64,000 bases of DNA from an uncultured Alistipes sp. (lineage in GTDB: Bacteria > Bacteroidota > Bacteroidia > Bacteroidales > Rikenellaceae), in contig CALUNL010000003.1 of NCBI GenBank assembly GCA_944322005.1, positions 248,001 to 312,000 on the forward strand. Direction: 5' to 3'. The notes under the pieces are model-generated. The model was not told the origin of the DNA. It did no database searches and saw nothing but the letters and a program-made list of their open reading frames with translations. Positions 7,704-14,664 of this stretch are shown piece by piece (within the stretch, counting starts at the first letter, position 1; each line of letters starts with the position of its first letter). Made by a program: the position numbers and the translations under genes.

Positions 7704-9218
7704 CTACTCCACCACGACAAACGACATCTGGCGCCCGTCCGGATATATACCCTCGATGGAGACCACCTTGTCGGTCATGGCATTGAGCTCGCTCACCGAA
7801 CGTACCGGGCGGTCATTGATTCCCGTTATGATGAAACCATCACGGACACGCGCCCTGGCCAACAGACCTCCGTTCTTGACATCGGTTACCTGTACGCCGC
7901 CGCGAAGTCCCAGGCGCTTGAGCACCTTCGGCGAGGCATCGGCGAACCTGCCGCCGAGAACCTCCATGACATCCACATCTTCCGGAGTGAGTAATTCTGC
8001 TTTACCGGCTTTATTACGCAAAGTAACATCAAAATGTTTCACCGAATCACCCCTTTTTACCGATATTTTAACCTTGTCGTTAGGACGATGGCGCCCTATC
8101 TGCTCATACAATGTGGCAGAAGAGGTTATCGCAACGCCGTCGATCTCGGTTATGACATCGCCCTTGCGTATTCCGGCCTCATCGGCCGCGCCTCCCTCGG
8201 AGACGGATGCAACGTAAACACCTCCGATGGTGTCTATGCCGGTACGCTCACCCATCGCATCGATGAAATCCTGGTCGATGTAGCGATAGGATATGCCGAG
8301 CAATGCGCGCTGTACGATACCGTATTCACGCAGGTCGCATACTACCTTCCGGACAATAGTCTCCGGAATGGCGAACGAATAGCCTATGTAGCTGCCGGTC
8401 GAGGACTTGATGACGGTGTTTATGCCGACAAGCTCGCCCCTGGTGTTGACCAGCGCACCGCCCGAGTTACCCATATTTACGGCCGCATCGGTCTGGATGA
8501 ACGACTCGATCCGGAATTCGTTCGGGATAACATCCAAATTACGGGCCTTTGCGCTCACGATTCCGGCCGTAACCGTCGACTGCAGATCGAACGGAGAGCC
8601 TATCGCAAGCACCCACTCGCCCAGACGCAGGGCATCGGAATCACCGAACGGAAGCGTCGGAAGCCCAGAAGCCTCGATTTTTATCAGTGAAACGTCGGTT
8701 GCCGAGTCGCTGCCTATGATTTTGGCATCGAACGTACGGCCGTCGTAAAGTTTCACCCGGAGCTTGGAGGCATTCTCCGTAACATGGTTGTTGGTTACGA
8801 TATAGCCGTCTTCGGATATGATTACGCCCGAACCGCCGACCCGGCGCTCGCGGCGCTGAACGCCGCCGTCATCGGAATATCCGCGAGGGATGCCGAAAAA
8901 CTCGAAGAAAGGATCGAATCCGCGCCTTTCCGATATTACATCTATCTCCTGCGTGACCTCGACATTCACAACCGCCTTGACGGCATTCTCGGCCGCATAT
9001 GTCAGATCGGGATACGAGTCGGCGCTGTAGGCCGTGAATTGCGACCCGAGAGCAGGTGTATGTGAGACGACCGGACGCTCCACGGTCCGCTCAACATATT
9101 CCGCATCCGATGCGGAGTCGATGCGGCGGTCAACGAAATATACGGACAATGCCGTGGCGAGCAATGCTGACACGGCACATGTTCCTGCAAACAAAAATGC
9201 ACTCTTTTTCATAATCAA
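7704..9218 (-). CDS. degP: Periplasmic HtrA/DegP-type serine protease with two PDZ domains
   Basis: The 504-residue protein has an N-terminal hydrophobic signal/anchor (about 5-28), a trypsin-like domain and two C-terminal PDZ domains (about 310-400 and 410-500). The catalytic triad is visible as His145 (TNNHV), Asp175 (SATDVSLI) and Ser252 (GNSGGA). It should degrade or refold damaged envelope proteins. Either ATG, 9218 or 9212, may be the start; MKKSAFLF at 9212 resembles a standard signal-peptide start. The upstream region up to 9423 shows no clear promoter box on this strand. Confidence 0.95.
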   Translation of the reverse strand: MIMKKSAFLFAGTCAVSALLATALSVYFVDRRIDSASDAEYVERTVERPVVSHTPALGSQFTAYSADSYPDLTYAAENAVKAVVNVEVTQEIDVISERRGFDPFFEFFGIPRGYSDDGGVQRRERRVGGSGVIISEDGYIVTNNHVTENASKLRVKLYDGRTFDAKIIGSDSATDVSLIKIEASGLPTLPFGDSDALRLGEWVLAIGSPFDLQSTVTAGIVSAKARNLDVIPNEFRIESFIQTDAAVNMGNSGGALVNTRGELVGINTVIKSSTGSYIGYSFAIPETIVRKVVCDLREYGIVQRALLGISYRYIDQDFIDAMGERTGIDTIGGVYVASVSEGGAADEAGIRKGDVITEIDGVAITSSATLYEQIGRHRPNDKVKISVKRGDSVKHFDVTLRNKAGKAELLTPEDVDVMEVLGGRFADASPKVLKRLGLRGGVQVTDVKNGGLLARARVRDGFIITGINDRPVRSVSELNAMTDKVVSIEGIYPDGRQMSFVVVE

Positions 9219-9309
9219 AACAAATTAAACAAAAATTCAAAGAGTCCAAACATCCATAAGCAATATCGTTAATCGCAATATACAAAAGTTGAAAATGAAA
9301 CGGGGTGCA

Positions 9310-9341
9310 ACGGGTATTTATTGCAATACCCGTATTTTTTT
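9310..9341 (+). terminator. Orphan plus-strand terminator
   Basis: ACGGGTATT (9310-9318) pairs with AATACCCGT (9325-9333), directly followed by ATTTTTTTT on the plus strand. The flanking genes, htrA and the AraC regulator, both run on the minus strand, so no plus-strand gene explains it. It may act in reverse to end the AraC transcript, or end an unannotated short RNA. Confidence 0.6.
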
Positions 9342-9423
9342 TCGATTTGTTTCTTGTCGGGACTCCACTCCGTACACACATATAACATCCTGCCTTACAG
9401 CAGTATGCACTACATGCAACGGA

Positions 9424-10317
9424 TCACAGAAGGGAGCGGTCGGAACGGTACTCGGACGGCGATTTGCCGGAACGCTGGCGGAAGAATGCCGAGAATCGGC
9501 TCATGCCGTCGAAATTCAGCATGTATGCAATCTCCTTTATCGAGAGTGTCGTGTTTTCAAGCAGGTCCTTGGCCCTGTTGAAGCGCAGCTGGGCCTGATA
9601 CTGTGCAGGAGGTATTCCCACATAGGACTTGAACGCCCTGCGGAAACTCGTATATCCGACATTAAGCCGTTTCGCAATCTCTTCCGGCGATAGGTTTTCG
9701 TCTATGTGACACCTCATCATCTCCCTCGCCTTCGAGATGACATCAGCAATAGGCTTGTCGGAAAGAAGTCTGTTGACCGACTTGTAGAGCATCGAACCGA
9801 GCAGATGAACCACAATGCCGGATATGAGTTGCTGGAAACCGGTATGCTCGGCACGGGCGGTGCGGAAAATCTCGTTGTAGCACTCTTCGATACCGAGGCT
9901 GTAGCCTATGTGCATGAGCGGTCGCTGCCTCGAAAAGAATCCGGCGGCCACACGCTCGTCCATATCGCGGCCAACAAAGCCGACCCACCACTCGCGCCAT
10001 CCCGTATCCGGATTCGGCGAATATGCATGGTGCTCGTCAGGAAAAAGGACCATGACCGTACCGGCGCACACCTTCGTCGGAGGGCATGAATCGGACATGA
10101 AAACCCCCTCGCCCTCGACAACATAGACAAGCTGGTACTCATCGAGCACACGGCCGCTGCCCACGGAGCTGTACGCAAGCGGGTGCTTGCTAACTGGATA
10201 GGCATGGTGCGGCGGAACATTCTGGTATCCCGCCGTAGTGCACATCAGACCCCAACGCCGGTCGTTGGGATTTACCGTCATGTATATGCTCTCGCTTTTG
10301 GCCTCGGCCTGAATCAT
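9424..10317 (-). CDS. AraC-family transcriptional regulator
   Basis: The 297-residue protein has an N-terminal cupin-type sensor domain (about 20-170; HHAYP, YQLVYVVEGEGVF, GTVMVLFPDEHHAY) and a C-terminal AraC double helix-turn-helix (about 195-290; PEEIAKRLNVGYTSFRRAFK and LSIKEIAYMLNFDGMSRFSAFFR). The frame is open to 10554, but a promoter box ends near 10343, so I use the ATG at 10317 (MIQAEAKSES), about 20 bases past the predicted start of transcription. It diverges from mtlD and an organophosphate transporter. It probably senses a sugar or sugar phosphate and controls those genes. Confidence 0.92.
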   Translation of the reverse strand: MIQAEAKSESIYMTVNPNDRRWGLMCTTAGYQNVPPHHAYPVSKHPLAYSSVGSGRVLDEYQLVYVVEGEGVFMSDSCPPTKVCAGTVMVLFPDEHHAYSPNPDTGWREWWVGFVGRDMDERVAAGFFSRQRPLMHIGYSLGIEECYNEIFRTARAEHTGFQQLISGIVVHLLGSMLYKSVNRLLSDKPIADVISKAREMMRCHIDENLSPEEIAKRLNVGYTSFRRAFKSYVGIPPAQYQAQLRFNRAKDLLENTTLSIKEIAYMLNFDGMSRFSAFFRQRSGKSPSEYRSDRSLL

Positions 10318-10342
10318 ATCTGATGTCAGTGAAATATCACTA

Positions 10343-10373
10343 CAAATATAAAACATTCCCGCCGCAAAACCAA
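10343..10373 (-). promoter_or_regulatory. Promoter of the AraC regulator gene
   Basis: On the minus strand TTGG (10373-10370), 19 bases and TATATTTG (10350-10343) match the Bacteroidetes promoter with one change in the -33 box. The predicted start lies close to 10336 and fixes the regulator's translation start at 10317. Confidence 0.65.
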
Positions 10374-10425
10374 CCCATCGCGAAAACTTCTGCAAAACAA
10401 GCCATAAAAGCCTGCAAATGCGGTC

Positions 10426-10455
10426 ATATGCTTTTTTATTTTGAGCAAAGCATAT
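10426..10455. promoter_or_regulatory. Inverted repeat at the mtlD promoter (candidate operator)
   Basis: ATATGCTTT (10426-10434) and AAAGCATAT (10447-10455) are perfect 9-bp arms separated by 12 bases. The spacer contains the mtlD -33 box at 10440-10443. The placement suits a regulator binding site, probably for the divergent AraC protein, but binding is inferred. Confidence 0.55.
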
Positions 10456-10470
10456 TTTTTGGTATTTTTG
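10440..10470 (+). promoter_or_regulatory. mtlD promoter
   Basis: TTTG (10440-10443), 19 bases and TATTTTTG (10463-10470) fit the Bacteroidetes promoter exactly. The -33 box lies inside the inverted repeat. Confidence 0.8.
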
Positions 10471-10540
10471 TGCGTTTGTGAACGTACGCTCCGCCCGTTC
10501 GGAACGCCGACAAACAGACCATCGAAAAGATTTTAAACTT

Positions 10541-11692
10541 ATGAAACAAGCCATTCAATTCGGAGCCGGAAACATCGGACGAGGCTTCATCGGAGCAGTA
10601 CTGGAACAGGCCGGATACCATGTCGTATTCGCTGACGTCAACCAGACGGTAATAGACAAAATCAACGAAGACAAACGCTACACCGTACACATCATGGATG
10701 TCGAGTGCCGCGACCTCGTGATAGAGAACATCTCGGCGGTAAACTCTACCACTGATGCCGTTGTCGGGGAGATTGTCAAGTCGGACATTCTCACAACCGC
10801 CGTAGGCGTCGGCATCCTGCCGCGCATCGCGCCGGCAATAGCCCGCGGAATAGTTGCCAGAATGGAGGCCGGCATCGAGGAACCGCTCAACATCATAGCA
10901 TGCGAAAATGCCGTACGCGCATCGTCGCAGCTTCGTGAACACGTAACGGCCCTGCTCACCGACGAGCAGAAGGAGTACTGCAGCAAATGGGTCGGATTTC
11001 CCGACTGCTCCGTAGACCGCATCGTACCTCCGGTACGCAGCGAGAACCCGATAGACGTCGTTGTGGAGGCATACTATGAGTGGAATGTCGAGCAGAAGGC
11101 ATTCGTCGGAGGCGCACCGCACATCGAGGGCATGAACCTGGCGGACAATCTGACGGCGTATATCGAGCGCAAGCTCTTTACACTCAACACCGGACACGCA
11201 ATCACGGCATACCTCGGAAGCCTCCGCGGAATCCCTACGATAGACAAGAGCATCGCTGACGAACAGATCAGCGCGATTGTCAGGGGAGCCATGCAGGAGA
11301 GCGGGCTCGGACTTATCCACAAGTTCGGATTCGACCACGACGCACACTTCAAATATATCGAAAAGATCATCGGCCGCTTCAGGAATCCTTACCTCAACGA
11401 CGATGTAACCCGTGTAGGACGCGAGCCGCTGCGCAAGCTCTCTGCCAGCGACCGTCTCATCAAGCCTCTTCTCACGGCACGCGAATACGGAGTAGAGACC
11501 CCGAACCTCCTGCTTGGCATAGGTGCGGCACTCCGATACGACAACCCGGAGGATGCACAGAGCGTCAAGATGCAGGCGGAAATAGCCGAAAAGGGAATCA
11601 GGTCCGCAGCAGCCGGATTCACCGGCCTTAATGAGGACAACCCTGTTCTCGATGAAATAGTTAAGGCATACGAAAGCGTTGTCCGCCAATAA
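10541..11692 (+). CDS. mtlD: Mannitol-1-phosphate 5-dehydrogenase
   Basis: The 383-residue enzyme interconverts mannitol-1-phosphate and fructose-6-phosphate with NAD. An N-terminal Rossmann motif QFGAGNIGRGFIG (about 5-17) is followed by the polyol dehydrogenase signature around KLFTLNTGHAITAYLG (about 207-222), with the catalytic Lys and the His of NTGH. The start at 10541 (MKQAIQFGAG) places the Rossmann strand correctly; the frame extends upstream to 10478 but not usefully. The antiporter gene follows after 31 bases. Together they suggest use of an imported sugar-alcohol phosphate, because no mannitol phosphotransferase system is seen here. Confidence 0.94.
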   Translation: MKQAIQFGAGNIGRGFIGAVLEQAGYHVVFADVNQTVIDKINEDKRYTVHIMDVECRDLVIENISAVNSTTDAVVGEIVKSDILTTAVGVGILPRIAPAIARGIVARMEAGIEEPLNIIACENAVRASSQLREHVTALLTDEQKEYCSKWVGFPDCSVDRIVPPVRSENPIDVVVEAYYEWNVEQKAFVGGAPHIEGMNLADNLTAYIERKLFTLNTGHAITAYLGSLRGIPTIDKSIADEQISAIVRGAMQESGLGLIHKFGFDHDAHFKYIEKIIGRFRNPYLNDDVTRVGREPLRKLSASDRLIKPLLTAREYGVETPNLLLGIGAALRYDNPEDAQSVKMQAEIAEKGIRSAAAGFTGLNEDNPVLDEIVKAYESVVRQ

Positions 11693-11723
11693 CTCCAGAA
11701 AAACCTAAAACCGAATCTATAAA

Positions 11724-13169
11724 ATGACACCCGAACAGACAAAGAAATTCAAGTACTGGCAGTGGCGTACCATCATAGGTACGATGGTCGGCTACATCTT
11801 CTACTACCTACTGCGAAAGAACTTCTCTTTCGCAATGCCGGGTCTGACGGCAGAATACGGAATATCCAAGACACAGCTCGGTGCAATTCTCACCATAGCG
11901 GGACTGATTTACGGTATCTCGAAGTTCGTGAACGGAATGCTTGCGGACTACAAGGACGGACGCTGGCACATGGTTACCGGCCTTACGGTCTGTACACTGA
12001 CATCGTTCATCTTCGGTCTCGGCGCCAACATCGCCGAGTGGATAACCGGGGCTAGCTACGGCGCGGAATTCGTAAACGTCCTCGTAATCATATTCTCGAT
12101 ACTCTGGATTGTGAACAACATATTCCAGGGATGCGGATTCCCTCCATGCAACCGTCTCATCACGCACTGGGTTCCGTCCAACGAGCTTGCAACGAAGATG
12201 TCAATCTGGAATACGTCGCACTCCATAGGCGCCGGAATCGCAGGAATCCTCTGCGGAATCCTGATCATGGGCTATATGGGAACCGACATGAGTTCCGATC
12301 CGGAGACGGTGTCGCGCATAGCCGAAAACCTTGAAAAGAGCACCACAGACTCGGCCGTACTCGTGGCCGCCAAGAATGTCGGCGCATGGAAATGGTCGTT
12401 CCTCATCCCTGCGTTCATCGGAGTGTTCGGAATAATATTCCTTATCGCCACCCTCCGCGACACGCCTAAATCGGTGGGACTGCCGGAGCTCGACAAGGAG
12501 AGCGAGAAGAGCGAGACGAAAAAGGATTCGGCCGAGCTCAAGGCATACATCCGCAAGCACGTCTTCCTCAACCCTGTCATATGGATGCTGGCCATAGCCG
12601 ACTTCTTCGTCTATGTGATACGGTTCGCCGTACTCGACTGGGGTCCTACGTTCCTCCGCGAGGCGCGCGGGCTGTCGGCTGCAGAGGCCGGATGGACTGT
12701 CGTGATATTCGAAGTGTTCGGTGTCATCGGCATGCTCGGCGCAGGATGGATAACCGACAAGGTATTCGGAAGCCGCGGCACACGAACTTGCCTCTTCTGC
12801 ATGCTCGGAGCCATCATCTCGATCGTAACCTTCTGCCTGCTGCCGGAGACCACATCGCCGTTGCTCCTGCTCTTTGTACTTGCATTCGCCGGAATGTTCA
12901 TCTACGGACCGCAGGCGCTCATCGGAGTCATCGCATCGAACCACGCGACCCGCAAGGCCGCCTCTTCGGCCAACGGCGTAATCGGAATGGTAAGCTATGT
13001 CAGCGTAGCCATATCCGGCGTCGGATTCGGCTTCATCTCCGACCACTTCGGATGGGAGATGGTGTTCGTGACCATGGTAGTAATGGCTGTCATCGGACTG
13101 CTCATATTCCTCCCTATGTGGAACATGAAGCGCGACTCATACGGCGAAGACGAAGCCGCTGTAGAATAA
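11724..13169 (+). CDS. Organophosphate:phosphate antiporter (GlpT/UhpT type MFS)
   Basis: The 481-residue inner-membrane protein has about 12 hydrophobic helices and an N-terminus typical of the organophosphate antiporters (YWQWRTIIGTMVGYIFYYLLRKNFS, with GLTAEYGISKTQLG). The central FQGCGFPPCNRLITHW resembles the family segment after helix 4. A cytoplasmic loop near residues 250-275 is charged (ELDKESEKSETKK). Such carriers exchange inorganic phosphate for glycerol-3-phosphate or hexose-6-phosphate. The exact substrate cannot be read from the sequence. Next to mtlD, a sugar or polyol phosphate is plausible. Confidence 0.92.
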   Translation: MTPEQTKKFKYWQWRTIIGTMVGYIFYYLLRKNFSFAMPGLTAEYGISKTQLGAILTIAGLIYGISKFVNGMLADYKDGRWHMVTGLTVCTLTSFIFGLGANIAEWITGASYGAEFVNVLVIIFSILWIVNNIFQGCGFPPCNRLITHWVPSNELATKMSIWNTSHSIGAGIAGILCGILIMGYMGTDMSSDPETVSRIAENLEKSTTDSAVLVAAKNVGAWKWSFLIPAFIGVFGIIFLIATLRDTPKSVGLPELDKESEKSETKKDSAELKAYIRKHVFLNPVIWMLAIADFFVYVIRFAVLDWGPTFLREARGLSAAEAGWTVVIFEVFGVIGMLGAGWITDKVFGSRGTRTCLFCMLGAIISIVTFCLLPETTSPLLLLFVLAFAGMFIYGPQALIGVIASNHATRKAASSANGVIGMVSYVSVAISGVGFGFISDHFGWEMVFVTMVVMAVIGLLIFLPMWNMKRDSYGEDEAAVE

Positions 13170-13184
13170 CGGAAATGCAACATT

Positions 13185-13222
13185 CGGAAAGCCCGACACC
13201 CGCCGCGGTGCCGGGCTTTCCG
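13185..13222 (+). terminator. Terminator after the antiporter gene
   Basis: CGGAAAGCCCG pairs with CGGGCTTTCCG, extended by CACC/GGTG with one unpaired base, 15 bases after the stop codon. A T-run is missing (CGTCATTT follows), so strength is uncertain. Confidence 0.6.
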
Positions 13223-13296
13223 CGTCATTTGCGGCAAAATATCGCTGCTGCGATTTTCACCCATCCGCAAAATTTCATAATCCGGATAAATTTATC

Positions 13297-13334
13297 TATT
13301 TTTGCATCCCCGAAACAGAGAGCATGTCTCTGTT
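13297..13334 (+). promoter_or_regulatory. mnmA promoter box and 5' leader hairpin
   Basis: TATTTTTG (13297-13304) is a good -7 box without a clear TTTG partner upstream. Immediately downstream AACAGAGA (13314-13321) and TCTCTGTT (13327-13334) form a perfect 8-bp hairpin with a 5-base loop, in what would be the mnmA leader. Confidence 0.5.
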
Positions 13335-13361
13335 CCGAATCCCGAAAAAAACGTTTCGAAA

Positions 13362-14540
13362 ATGGCACGTGTAGTGGTAGGTCTTTCCGGAGGCGTCGAC
13401 TCCTCGGTGGCTGCATACCTGCTGAAGCAGCAGGGACATGAAGTCATCGGACTCTTCATGCGCAACTGGCACGACACCACCGGCACGCTCGAGGGCGACT
13501 GTCCGTGGCACGACGACCAGGTGTTCGCCGAGCTCGTCGCCCGCAGGCTCGACATCCCGTTCCATTATGTGGACCTGTCGCAGGAGTACCGCAAGCGCGT
13601 CGTGGACTACATGTTCGCCGAATACGAACGCGGGCGTACGCCGAATCCGGATGTGATGTGCAACCGCGAGATAAAGTTCGACGTCTTCATGAAGGAGGCA
13701 TTCAGGCTCGGAGCCGATTTTGTCGCAACGGGGCATTACTGCCGCAAGGCGGAGCGCACAATCGGAGGCGAGATCTCGTACAGGCTGCTTGCCGGAAGCG
13801 ACCCGAACAAGGACCAGAGCTACTTCCTCTGCCAGCTCTCGCAGGAGCAGCTCAAATATGCGATGTTTCCGGTCGGGGAACTTCTCAAGCCCGAGGTGCG
13901 CCGCATAGCCGAGGAGCAGCATCTGGCAACGGCCAAGCGAAAGGATTCGCAGGGGATATGTTTCGTCGGAAAGGTCGACCTTCCGGTATTCCTGCAGCAG
14001 AAGCTCGCCGCCGTCCGCGGCAACGTGCATGAAATATTGCCGTCGTGGCGCGGATACGCACACGCCGGAGACGAAGGGCGCACGCTCGACGAGATGGCGG
14101 CGCCGTACAGGTACACGGTCCGCGACGGAAAGAAGATCGGCGAGCACAACGGTGCCCACTTCTATACCGTCGGGCAGCGCAAAGGGCTCGGGATAGGCGG
14201 GCGAAAGGAGTCGTTGTTCATAATCGGCACGGACGTTGCCACGAATACCGTGTATGTCGGCGAGGGTGACTCGCATCCGGGGCTTTACCGCCGCGCCCTG
14301 CGGATCGAACGTGACGAAGTGCATTGGATAGAGCCGAAAACGGCCGCATCGGTTGGCGAAACGAGGCGTTACGACGTACGCATAAGGTACCGCCAGCCGC
14401 TGGAGAAGGCCTCGCTCATCGTACGCGAAGATGCGGTGTTCATCCTGTTCGACCGGCCACAGCGCGGGATCGCCGCCGGACAGTTTGCAGTATGGTACGA
14501 CGGGGACGAAGTGGTCGGTTCGGGCGTCATTTCGATGTAA
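13362..14540 (+). CDS. mnmA: tRNA-specific 2-thiouridylase
   Basis: MnmA puts sulfur on uridine 34 of tRNAs for Lys, Glu and Gln. The 393-residue protein has the PP-loop ATP motif SGGVDSS (9-15), the two catalytic cysteines Cys100 (DVMCNREIKF) and Cys200 (GICFVGK), and the C-terminal barrel with GQRKGLGIGG. The start at 13362 (MARVVVGLSGGVDSS) is the family start. It partners functionally with MnmE, also encoded in this window at 62.6 kb, in modifying the same wobble base. A 424-residue antisense frame over this gene is a shadow. Confidence 0.97.
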   Translation: MARVVVGLSGGVDSSVAAYLLKQQGHEVIGLFMRNWHDTTGTLEGDCPWHDDQVFAELVARRLDIPFHYVDLSQEYRKRVVDYMFAEYERGRTPNPDVMCNREIKFDVFMKEAFRLGADFVATGHYCRKAERTIGGEISYRLLAGSDPNKDQSYFLCQLSQEQLKYAMFPVGELLKPEVRRIAEEQHLATAKRKDSQGICFVGKVDLPVFLQQKLAAVRGNVHEILPSWRGYAHAGDEGRTLDEMAAPYRYTVRDGKKIGEHNGAHFYTVGQRKGLGIGGRKESLFIIGTDVATNTVYVGEGDSHPGLYRRALRIERDEVHWIEPKTAASVGETRRYDVRIRYRQPLEKASLIVREDAVFILFDRPQRGIAAGQFAVWYDGDEVVGSGVISM

Positions 14541-14575
14541 AAAACAGATAAAAAGGCAATAATACGACATTAAAT

Positions 14576-14606
14576 ATTGCGAATCAGGGAAAATTTGTTA
14601 TATTTG
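14576..14606 (+). promoter_or_regulatory. ppdK promoter
   Basis: ATTG (14576-14579), 19 bases and TATATTTG (14599-14606) match the Bacteroidetes promoter well. The ppdK start codon is 58 bases downstream. Confidence 0.75.
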
Positions 14607-14664
14607 TTTTTCGGGAAAATCACAACAAACCAAAATATCATTAACAAGAAAAACCAAATCAATC

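Noticed and set aside
9130-9381. An 83-residue minus-strand frame upstream of htrA
   Set aside because: It overlaps the 5' end of htrA in another frame and the orphan terminator hairpin; no motif.
10318-10554. N-terminal extension of the AraC regulator
   Set aside because: The AraC promoter lies inside the extension, so that part cannot be transcribed from it; the extra residues have no match to the family.
10436-11689. A 417-residue minus-strand open frame over mtlD
   Set aside because: Antisense shadow of mtlD with unnatural composition and no motif.
13296-14570. A 424-residue minus-strand open frame over mnmA
   Set aside because: Antisense shadow. mnmA has all catalytic residues in the plus frame.
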